6,235 bases of DNA from Brevibacillus sp. (GTDB lineage: Bacteria > Bacillota > Bacilli > Brevibacillales > Brevibacillaceae): NCBI GenBank assembly GCA_029240815.1, contig JARDZO010000306.1, positions 1 to 6,235 on the forward strand. Reading direction: 5' to 3'. Below the pieces are notes generated by a model. The model had not been told where the DNA came from and did not search any database. It saw nothing but the letters and a program-made list of their open reading frames with translations. The stretch's first letter is position 1. Every line of letters starts with the position of its first letter. Of the stretch, positions 1-5,100 are shown one piece after another. The position numbers were made by a program, and so were the translations under genes.

Positions 1-613
1 CATCGCCTATCGCAGCGGGCTAGAAGTACTGGATAAGAATGAACAGGCCGCAGCTGCGCAATGGGAGGAATTCCTGGGAAATGAACGTGCGGAGGCAAAA
101 GCTTTGCGCGATTATTGCCTGCACATTGCGATGGAGGAATGCACAGCGGCAAGCAAGGTCATGCACATTCACACGGGTGTAGGGGATGGCGACGTGGTCT
201 TACCCAAAGCGAGCCCGAGCTTCCTGCTCCCCATGTTACGTACCAAGGATTATGCAGAAACGAAAGTTCATCTCGTTCACGGAGGCTATCCGTGGGTAGA
301 AGAAGCGGCTTTCATCGTCAGCATTTTGCCGAACGTCTACATGGACATATCCTTGCAAAATCCTTTTGTCGGTCACGGAGTCAAACGGATTCTCTCACAA
401 GCCTTTGAATTTGCGCCGTTTGATAAAGTGATGTACGGCTCCGATGCCTTTACCATTCCGGAAATGAACTGGCTGGGCGTGCATCTGTTCAAGGAGTGCT
501 TTGAACAAGTACTGCAGTCGTGGGTGGAGTCAGACTACGTCGATGCCGAGACTGCGCGTTACATCGGAGAAATGGTGTTGTACCGCAACTTTGAGAACAT
601 TTATATTAAATAA
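1..613 (+). CDS. Amidohydrolase (amidohydrolase-2 / FluG N-domain-like), 5'-truncated by window edge
   Basis: The reading frame is open from base 2 to the TAA at 611-613, giving 203 visible residues, so the gene starts upstream of the window. The visible part looks like the C-terminal half of a TIM-barrel metal-dependent hydrolase. Candidate metal or catalytic residues are His in HIHTG (codons at 164 and 170), His in LVHGG (278) and Asp in YGSDA (443), which fit the late-strand His, His and Asp of the amidohydrolase superfamily. The N-terminal HxH motif would lie outside the window and cannot be checked. The stretch around KVMYGSDAFTIPE and the C-terminal RNFENIYIK resemble the amidohydrolase domain of FluG/NodGS proteins, which is fused there to a GS-like domain; a GS-like gene lies downstream here. 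It is probably cytoplasmic, with no membrane segment seen. The next gene starts 15 bases after the stop, indicating co-transcription. The family call is fairly sure; the substrate is unknown. Confidence 0.85.
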   Translation, partial: IAYRSGLEVLDKNEQAAAAQWEEFLGNERAEAKALRDYCLHIAMEECTAASKVMHIHTGVGDGDVVLPKASPSFLLPMLRTKDYAETKVHLVHGGYPWVEEAAFIVSILPNVYMDISLQNPFVGHGVKRILSQAFEFAPFDKVMYGSDAFTIPEMNWLGVHLFKECFEQVLQSWVESDYVDAETARYIGEMVLYRNFENIYIK

Positions 614-616
614 ATT

Positions 617-623
617 GGGGGTG
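617..623 (+). promoter_or_regulatory. Ribosome binding site deciding the permease start
   Basis: GGGGGTG matches the anti-Shine-Dalgarno target GGAGGTG with one mismatch. Its G-run ends 7 bases before the ATG at 629 but only 4 bases before an in-frame GTG at 626. The spacing favours the ATG; the difference is one residue. Confidence 0.6.
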
Positions 624-628
624 CCGTG

Positions 629-1972
629 ATGGAACAACGAGTGTTGGAGCTTGCACCGGAGCGAAAGCTTGGGTATTGGCACATTTGGGCATTGGGGGTA
701 GGAGCCGTCGTCGGTGACGGTGTCTTCCTGCTCATGGGACAAGGGATCGCGATGGCAGGACCAGGAGCCATTCTCGCATACTTTGTCGCAGGTCTCTCGC
801 AATTTTTTCTCATGATCGCGCTCGGGGAGCTGGCGGTCGGGATGCCCAATGCCGGAGCCATGTCCCGTTGGGTAGAACGGATGATGGGACGCTGGTGGGG
901 CTTTTTATCCGGCGTAACGTTTGCGCTCGGATGGGTCATTGCCGGCGGGAGCGTCGGCTTGGCACTAGGGAAAATTACGATGTGGTTTTTCCCACAATTG
1001 CAAGGTGAGTACTGGTCGGTCATTTTCGCCGTTTTCTTTATTACGGTGTTTGCTGTGCTTAACGTGTTGGGGACAGAAATTGCTGCAACTACGCAATTAT
1101 TGCTCGTGATTATTATGACGGTTGTTATTGCCCTCTTTTCTCTCATTGGTCTAAAAGATATGAATCTCGCTAACTTCACTCCCTTTCTCCCGCACGGATC
1201 GGACGGTTTCTGGTCTGCCATTCCACTCGGCACGTACGCTTACTTGGGGGCAGTAACGCTGGCAACGGCCGGGGGAGAGTGTAAGGACCCGAAGGATTTG
1301 CCGAAAGCACTGATCTGGTCTGGAATCACGTTTTTGATCCTCTATACGGCAGCGCAAGCCGTTCTCCAAGGATTGATTCCGTGGGATCAGATCACGATGG
1401 ACAGTTCTCCGTTTACGGTTGCGGCTGGACAAGTGTTTGGCTTTGCTGGAGCCTTTGTCATGAATGCAGTCGCCTGGATTGCTGCTGCCACTTGCATTCT
1501 GATGGGGACGCTGTATGCAGCCTCACGGATCTTTTTTTCCCAAGCTCGTGAAGGGTTTTTACCAGCGTTTTTCGGTTACCTCCATCCCAAAACGAAAACA
1601 CCTGTGTACGGCATCCTGTTTGTGTGGGCTTGCTCGGTAGCTCTCGTAATCCTGGGTTCTTTGAATCCTGATTTCCTCTATGTAGAACTGTCCAATCAGT
1701 TGGTGCTGGCCTGGATGGTTTCCTGGACGCTCGCTTTGATTGCTTCCATTCTCTACCGCAAAAAGTACCCGGATGAAATCGAGCAGCTGCCATGGAAACA
1801 GCCTTTGTATCCACTCTTTCCGATCTTAGGCTTTATCGGAATCGGCATTGTCTGCTACGGGTCGTTCGTCGGTTCCCCGATGACGTTGGTTCGCGGCGCC
1901 ATTTGGATGGGGGCTCTGTTCTTTGTATTCAAGCTGTTCCAAAAGAAAAGCCAATCTACTCTCAGTCAGTAG
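629..1972 (+). CDS. APC-superfamily amino acid/amine permease
   Basis: This 447-residue integral membrane protein is of normal length for the amino acid-polyamine-organocation family and has about 12 hydrophobic segments. The TM1 substrate/ion-binding loop is seen as GVGAVVGDGVF (residues 23-33), the family's G-x-G-x-x-x-G-x-G-[IV]-F pattern. The TM6 region TYAYLGAVTLATAGGE (202-217) followed by CKDPKDLPKA matches the conserved F-x-G-x(n)-E-x-K-[ND]-P-x-x-x-[IL]-P-[KR]-A signature. After TM8, SRIFFSQAREGFLP matches the S-R-x(5)-A-R-[DE]-G-x-L-P loop. It probably imports an amino acid, amine or related amphiphile by proton symport or exchange. It lies 15 bases after the amidohydrolase and 30 bases before the M20 hydrolase, so it most likely supplies their substrate. 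The start is ATG 629, chosen by Shine-Dalgarno spacing. The substrate cannot be read from the sequence. Confidence 0.93.
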   Translation: MEQRVLELAPERKLGYWHIWALGVGAVVGDGVFLLMGQGIAMAGPGAILAYFVAGLSQFFLMIALGELAVGMPNAGAMSRWVERMMGRWWGFLSGVTFALGWVIAGGSVGLALGKITMWFFPQLQGEYWSVIFAVFFITVFAVLNVLGTEIAATTQLLLVIIMTVVIALFSLIGLKDMNLANFTPFLPHGSDGFWSAIPLGTYAYLGAVTLATAGGECKDPKDLPKALIWSGITFLILYTAAQAVLQGLIPWDQITMDSSPFTVAAGQVFGFAGAFVMNAVAWIAAATCILMGTLYAASRIFFSQAREGFLPAFFGYLHPKTKTPVYGILFVWACSVALVILGSLNPDFLYVELSNQLVLAWMVSWTLALIASILYRKKYPDEIEQLPWKQPLYPLFPILGFIGIGIVCYGSFVGSPMTLVRGAIWMGALFFVFKLFQKKSQSTLSQ

Positions 1973-2002
1973 CCATGATCGTCAGATAGGAAGGGATCAA
2001 CC

Positions 2003-3208
2003 ATGAAAAGTTCCATTCACGACAAACTGATGCCCGGCGAGGAGCTCTCGCAACAGCTCTACGAAATCAGGAGTCACCTCCACCAAAATCCGGAGCTTTC
2101 CTTTCAGGAGTACCAGACTTGCACGTATATCATGTCCTGGCTAGAAAAGTGGGGCATCCCGCATCGGCGCTTCGGTGAGACAGGGGTCGTCGTCGATTTG
2201 ATCGGTGAAGCGGGAGAGGGGCGTCATATCGGGGTACGTGCGGATATTGATGCTCTCCCTATCGAAGAAAAAACACAGTTGCCGTTTGCTTCCAAACAAC
2301 CTGGCGTCATGCACGCTTGCGGACATGATGGACATACCACGATTTTGCTTGGAACGCTCTATCAGCTGTTCCGGTTGAGAAGAGAGTGGAAAGGACGCGT
2401 GCGCTGCATTTTCCAGCCGGGTGAAGAAGCAGACGGGGCGGCGCAGCAAATGATCGAGCAAGGTGTCCTAGAGAATCCTCGAGTAGACGGGATGCTCGCC
2501 CTGCACTTGTGGCCGCATCTGCCATTTGGCTCGGTAGGGGTCCGGAACGGAGCGATCACTGCCTCGTGTGACGATTTTCGGATCGAGATCGAAGGGAAGG
2601 GTGGCCACAGTGCGAGACCTCAGCATGCGGTCGATGCGATAGCGATTGGCAGTCAGATTCTTCAGGCGCTCTCCCTTCTAGTGACGAAGGGAACCAACCC
2701 CGTTGACCCTGTAGTCGTTCACGTCGGCAAGATACAGGGAGGGACGGCGAGCAACATTGTAGCGGATCGAGTGGTCATGGAAGGAACGACCAGGACGGTG
2801 TCACGTGAGACGAGAAAGAAATTGCGACAGCAGTTGATCTCGCTCGTGGAAGGAATCGTGGAAGCGTATGGAGCAACGGTAAAGATCACCTACAACGAAG
2901 GTTTTCCGCCCGTCATCAATGACCCGCTGCTCACCGATTGCGTCAAACAGTGCGCAGCAGAGCTTTTGGGCGATTCGGCTGTCTACGTCCTGCCGGAGCC
3001 GTCGATGGGGGCAGATGATTTCGGAGCTTTTGCCGAGCAGGTCCCGAGCACGTATTTCCGTCTGGGCATTCAACAAGCAGATCAACTGGTGTACGATTTG
3101 CATCACCCGCAATTTCAATTTCATCAGGACATTATACCGATTGGCGTAAAAGTATGTACCCATACGGTTCTCACATGGTTGGAAAAAGGAGAGAAAGAGA
3201 CATGCTAA
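2003..3208 (+). CDS. M20D-type metal-dependent amidohydrolase / N-acyl-amino acid hydrolase
   Basis: This 401-residue cytosolic enzyme has the typical length of the M20D group (hippurate hydrolase, N-acyl-L-amino acid amidohydrolase, plant auxin-conjugate hydrolases). Binuclear metal ligands by family alignment are Cys106 and His108 in HACGHDGHT (104-112), Glu142 in QPGEEADGA (138-146), His168 in LHLWP, and His367 in LHHPQFQF near the C-terminus. The dimerisation-domain signature GKGGHSARPQHAVDAIA is present, as is SMGADDFGAF. After LHHP the group often has an acidic cluster (F-D-x-[DN]-[DE]); here it reads FQFHQD. It should hydrolyse an acyl or aminoacyl amide, releasing an amine or amino acid. 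AGGAAGGGA at 1988-1996 supports the ATG at 2003. Its last seven bases are shared with the start of the GS-like gene, so the two are probably translationally coupled. The family is certain; the substrate is not. Confidence 0.94.
   Translation: MKSSIHDKLMPGEELSQQLYEIRSHLHQNPELSFQEYQTCTYIMSWLEKWGIPHRRFGETGVVVDLIGEAGEGRHIGVRADIDALPIEEKTQLPFASKQPGVMHACGHDGHTTILLGTLYQLFRLRREWKGRVRCIFQPGEEADGAAQQMIEQGVLENPRVDGMLALHLWPHLPFGSVGVRNGAITASCDDFRIEIEGKGGHSARPQHAVDAIAIGSQILQALSLLVTKGTNPVDPVVVHVGKIQGGTASNIVADRVVMEGTTRTVSRETRKKLRQQLISLVEGIVEAYGATVKITYNEGFPPVINDPLLTDCVKQCAAELLGDSAVYVLPEPSMGADDFGAFAEQVPSTYFRLGIQQADQLVYDLHHPQFQFHQDIIPIGVKVCTHTVLTWLEKGEKETC
3183..3192 (+). promoter_or_regulatory. Ribosome binding site deciding the GS-like gene start, inside the M20 gene
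   Basis: AAAAAGGAGA lies inside the 3' end of the M20 hydrolase gene. Its AAGGAG core (3186-3191) ends 10 bases before ATG 3202. This supports 3202 over an upstream in-frame ATG at 3154, which would add 16 residues (MYPYGSHMVGKRRERD) unlike GS N-termini. The resulting ATGCTAA start/stop overlap suggests reinitiation-type coupling. Confidence 0.8.
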
Positions 3209-4548
3209 CAAAAGAAGATGTGTTGGGAATTGTAGAAAAAGAACAGATTGAATTCATTCGGATTGAATTTCTCGATTATGCTGGAGTCACTCGCGGCAGA
3301 ACAGTACGCCCAGCCCAGCTCTCCGGCGCGATGGAAAAAGGGGTCAATTTCAGTACGGCGATCATGAGCTTCGACTGCTTTGACGAGTACATTCCGAATC
3401 CAGCGTATGGCGCAAATGATGGGGACTTTTTCGCAATTCCTGATCCAGCTACTTTTGCCATCCTTCCGTATCGGAAAAGTACGGCACGGATGCTGTGCGA
3501 TCTCGTCGATGCCAATGGAGATCCATGGGCAGGGTGTCCGCGCAATGCGTTGAAGCGTCTTTTGTCTGAGGTAGAGTCAAAGCTGGGCGGGAAGATGTTC
3601 ATGGCATTTGAACAGGAAGCGTATTTGCTTCGTGAAGTAGACGACAAGATCCAGACTGCGGACAACAGCCATTGCTTTTCAACCGTAGGTGTGGATGTCC
3701 AGGAGGATTTTGTTCAGGATTTTGTCCTCTCCTTGGAGAAAATGGGGGTAGAAACCGAGCAAATCTCCAGCGAATACGGCCCAGGTCAATTGGAGATCAA
3801 TTTGAAGTACACGCCGGCCCTGCAGGCAACGGACAATCAGGTGACGTTTATGCACCTGTTTAAACAGATTGCGAAAGACAAAGGAATGATCGGCACGTTG
3901 ATGCCAAAGCCTTTCCAGCATCTGGCAGGAAGCGGTCTGCATGTGCACATTAGCCTCTTTGATGAATCAGGGGAGAATTTATTCGAAGATCCCTCTGACC
4001 ACCGTGGATTGGATATGTCGGAGAAGGCCTATCACTTTATTGGCGGACTGCTCAAGCATGCGCCTTCCCTCATCGCAATTGGAGCACCGAGTGTCAATTC
4101 CTACAAGCGGATGCAGCCGGGTACCTGGGCACCAGCCCATATTTGTTACGGATCAGGCAATCGCTCCGTACTCGTGCGAATTCCAGAAAAGCGCCGTGCG
4201 AGACGCTTTGAGTTTCGGGGAGCGGACGGTACGTGTAATCCGTATTTGTTGGCCGCGTGCTTGGTGGCTGCCGGATTGCATGGCATCCAGAGCCGGATCG
4301 AGCCAGGTGAGCCAGCTACGACGGACGTAAGCAAAATGAGCAACGCAGAGCTAAAAGAGCGGGGAATCAGCTGGGTGCCTCGTTCTCTCCCGGAAGCGAT
4401 CGGGTTTTTGGCGGAGGACACGATTCTGGCAGAAACGATCGGTCGATCCATTTGGGAAGAGTTCATCAATATCAAGTTGACGGAATCAGATAAATTCAAT
4501 CGCTTTGTGAGTGATTGGGAGCGGAAATTGTTTGCGAATCTGTTTTAA
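3202..4548 (+). CDS. Glutamine synthetase-like gamma-glutamyl ligase (probably an amine/amide ligase, not GlnA)
   Basis: This 448-residue protein has the full glutamine synthetase fold: a beta-grasp N-domain (about 1-110) and the catalytic domain. Visible motifs are FEQEAYLL (Glu137, Glu139, metal), EYGPGQLEIN (Glu191, Glu198), SGLHVHISL (His247 metal, His249 ATP), NSYKRMQPG (Arg303, glutamate), GNRS (Arg321, phosphate) and RRFEFRGADG (Glu337, Arg339). Spacings from Arg303 to Arg339 match enteric GS Arg321 to Arg359 exactly. The two ammonium-site residues are changed: Asp50 of FDGSS becomes Ser51 (FSTAI), and flap Glu327 becomes Trp309. The adenylylation-loop Tyr is also absent. Such changes occur in GS-like enzymes that ligate glutamate to amines (PuuA, gamma-glutamyl-isopropylamide or -anilide synthetases) and in the FluG GS domain. 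It would use ATP, glutamate and an amine to give a gamma-glutamyl amide. It is the last gene before the terminator. The family is certain; the amine partner is unknown. Confidence 0.92.
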   Translation: MLTKEDVLGIVEKEQIEFIRIEFLDYAGVTRGRTVRPAQLSGAMEKGVNFSTAIMSFDCFDEYIPNPAYGANDGDFFAIPDPATFAILPYRKSTARMLCDLVDANGDPWAGCPRNALKRLLSEVESKLGGKMFMAFEQEAYLLREVDDKIQTADNSHCFSTVGVDVQEDFVQDFVLSLEKMGVETEQISSEYGPGQLEINLKYTPALQATDNQVTFMHLFKQIAKDKGMIGTLMPKPFQHLAGSGLHVHISLFDESGENLFEDPSDHRGLDMSEKAYHFIGGLLKHAPSLIAIGAPSVNSYKRMQPGTWAPAHICYGSGNRSVLVRIPEKRRARRFEFRGADGTCNPYLLAACLVAAGLHGIQSRIEPGEPATTDVSKMSNAELKERGISWVPRSLPEAIGFLAEDTILAETIGRSIWEEFINIKLTESDKFNRFVSDWERKLFANLF

Positions 4549-4571
4549 CCTGGGCATCACGCAGATACTAG

Positions 4572-4600
4572 CCAGCGTTCACAAGCAACGCTGGTTTTTT
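4572..4600 (+). terminator. Rho-independent terminator of the four-gene operon
   Basis: A perfect 8-base-pair stem, CCAGCGTT (4572-4579) with AACGCTGG (4587-4594), encloses a 7-base loop and is followed at once by six T residues (4595-4600). It begins 23 bases after the GS-like stop codon. It separates the upstream operon from the cytochrome c/FMN enzyme pair. Confidence 0.93.
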
Positions 4601-4621
4601 CATTCCATACGTCACCCTTTA

Positions 4622-4645
4622 TTTCCCTGTAATGGAAAACGTTTT
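4622..4645. promoter_or_regulatory. Possible operator: overlapping inverted repeats around AAAACGTTTT
   Basis: The perfect 10-base palindrome AAAACGTTTT (4636-4645) overlaps the right arm of a second inverted repeat, TTTCC (4622-4626) with GGAAA (4634-4638). It lies about 85 bases before the cytochrome c start and next to the best promoter candidate. The core resembles a CcpA cre site (AA-N-CG-N-TT centre), but the outer TG...CA bases are not matched, so a cre assignment is weak. What is seen is the symmetry; the operator role is inferred. Confidence 0.3.
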
Positions 4646-4673
4646 GTGACGAAACACTAGCATCAGGTTTTAT
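4644..4673 (+). promoter_or_regulatory. Weak sigma-A-like promoter candidate for the cytochrome c gene
   Basis: TTGTGA (4644-4649; four of six match TTGACA) is followed after 18 bases by TTTTAT (4668-4673; four of six match TATAAT). A promoter is expected between the terminator at 4600 and the start at 4728, and this is the best pair seen. TTGTGA also resembles half of a Crp/Fnr-type site, but no second half-site (TCACAA) follows. Confidence 0.2.
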
Positions 4674-4689
4674 CCGAATGTATTCCGAA
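4673..4689 (+). repeat. Short direct repeat TCCGAA, 11-base period
   Basis: TCCGAA occurs at 4673-4678 and again at 4684-4689, an 11-base period close to one helical turn, about 40 bases before the cytochrome c start. It could be a tandem half-site for a regulator near the transcription start, or chance. Confidence 0.2.
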
Positions 4690-4713
4690 CAATCTTTTAC
4701 TCGTCAACAAAGA

Positions 4714-4720
4714 GGGAGGA
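4714..4720 (+). promoter_or_regulatory. Strong ribosome binding site supporting a TTG start
   Basis: GGGAGGA ends 7 bases before TTG 4728. Reading upstream in the same frame there is a stop (TGA at 4647-4649) and no ATG, GTG or other TTG in between, so the TTG is the only usual start codon that keeps the hydrophobic N-terminus. Confidence 0.75.
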
Positions 4721-4727
4721 AGCTGCC

Positions 4728-5027
4728 TTGAGCCTCGTTCTGCCCATCTTTTCTTTACTGTATACCATGATGTTGCCGATCGCACCGCAAGAAATCGGAG
4801 GTTCTGTCATAGCGGAACAAGTCTTCCGAAACAACTGCATGATTTGTCATGGACAAGCTTTGGAGGGAGGCTTCGGCCCAGAACTTTTGCACGTCGGTTC
4901 TCGTAAGTCGAAAGCGCAGATCGCCCAGCAAATCCAGAATGGCGGGACGCTCATGCCGGCCTTCGGCAATCAATTGGATGCAGGGACCATTGAAAAGCTT
5001 GCTCAATGGCTGTCTGAGAAAAAGTAA
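4728..5027 (+). CDS. Small monohaem class I c-type cytochrome
   Basis: This 99-residue protein is an electron carrier. Residues 2-19 are hydrophobic and probably act as an uncleaved signal anchor holding it on the outer face of the cytoplasmic membrane. No lipobox Cys is present, unlike the CccB-type lipoprotein cytochromes. The segment lacks Lys or Arg before it, which is unusual for a Sec signal. The haem site CMICHG (Cys37, Cys40, His41) and the distal ligand Met76 in GGTLMPAFG are clear, and the final helix IEKLAQWLSEKK is typical of cytochrome c. Translation starts at TTG behind a strong Shine-Dalgarno. It is followed 73 bases later by an FMN-dependent hydroxy acid dehydrogenase with no terminator between, so the pair is probably co-transcribed. 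The haem-protein call is sure. The redox partner is not shown; the neighbouring enzyme or a terminal oxidase are possible. Confidence 0.92.
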   Translation: MSLVLPIFSLLYTMMLPIAPQEIGGSVIAEQVFRNNCMICHGQALEGGFGPELLHVGSRKSKAQIAQQIQNGGTLMPAFGNQLDAGTIEKLAQWLSEKK

Positions 5028-5037
5028 GGGAACCCTT
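5026..5037 (+). repeat. Inverted repeat AAGGG-AA-CCCTT at the cytochrome c stop
   Basis: AAGGG (5026-5030), beginning inside the stop codon, is the reverse complement of CCCTT (5033-5037). As RNA it would form AAGG-GAAC-CCTT with a four-base loop. Its right arm is also complementary to the Shine-Dalgarno of the next gene (GAAGGGT, 5086-5092), so two exclusive pairings are possible. Confidence 0.5.
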
Positions 5038-5052
5038 CGACTGGCACTGCAC

Positions 5053-5068
5053 ATATTCTGAGGAATAT
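5053..5068 (+). repeat. Perfect hairpin ATATTC-TGAG-GAATAT
   Basis: Arms ATATTC (5053-5058) and GAATAT (5063-5068) are perfect reverse complements around a four-base loop. There is no T-tract, so it is not a terminator. It directly abuts the next hairpin. Confidence 0.6.
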
Positions 5069-5083
5069 AGGCGGCAGCCGCCT
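5069..5083 (+). repeat. Perfect GC-rich inverted repeat AGGCGGC-A-GCCGCCT
   Basis: Seven-base arms (5069-5075 and 5077-5083) flank a single A. As RNA the likely form is a stem of five or six pairs with a CAG loop. It ends 3 bases before the AAGGG Shine-Dalgarno core at 5087. No T-run follows, so it should not terminate transcription, but it may affect ribosome access or mRNA decay. Confidence 0.65.
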
Positions 5084-5100
5084 GGGAAGGGTGTAAAAAG

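Larger units (their letters stand above)
5032..5092 (+). promoter_or_regulatory. Predicted three-way-junction leader sequestering the FMN-enzyme Shine-Dalgarno
   Basis: ACCCTTC (5032-5038) is an exact 7-base reverse complement of GAAGGGT (5086-5092), which contains the Shine-Dalgarno for ATG 5101. Between these arms sit two abutting perfect hairpins (5053-5068 and 5069-5083), so the segment can fold into a three-way junction hiding the ribosome binding site. A ribosome finishing the cytochrome c gene at 5027 would cover the 5' arm and free the site. Complementarity is seen; the regulatory role is inferred. Confidence 0.4.

Noticed and set aside
601..1233. Long minus-strand open frame (210 codons) opposite the permease gene
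   Set aside because: It is antisense to an APC permease whose conserved motifs lie in the plus frame; its translation is rich in Pro, Ser and Thr with no domain pattern.
3154..3201. Upstream ATG start for the GS-like gene
   Set aside because: It lacks a Shine-Dalgarno, overlaps the hydrolase by 55 bases and adds residues unlike GS N-termini; ATG 3202 has AAGGAG at good spacing.
3202..4548. Housekeeping glutamine synthetase GlnA
   Set aside because: Both ammonium-site residues and the usual flap Glu are missing, and the operon lacks GlnR, so a GS-like ligase fits better.
4636..4645. Definite CcpA cre site
   Set aside because: The AAAACGTTTT core fits, but the flanking TG and CA positions of the consensus are mostly mismatched.
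4601..4727. Known riboswitch or small RNA in the gene-free interval
   Set aside because: No recognisable aptamer core, T-box or second terminator was seen; the interval is short and AT-rich and fits an ordinary promoter region.
5053..5083. Intrinsic terminator between the cytochrome c and FMN enzyme genes
   Set aside because: Two perfect hairpins are present, but neither is followed by a T-tract.
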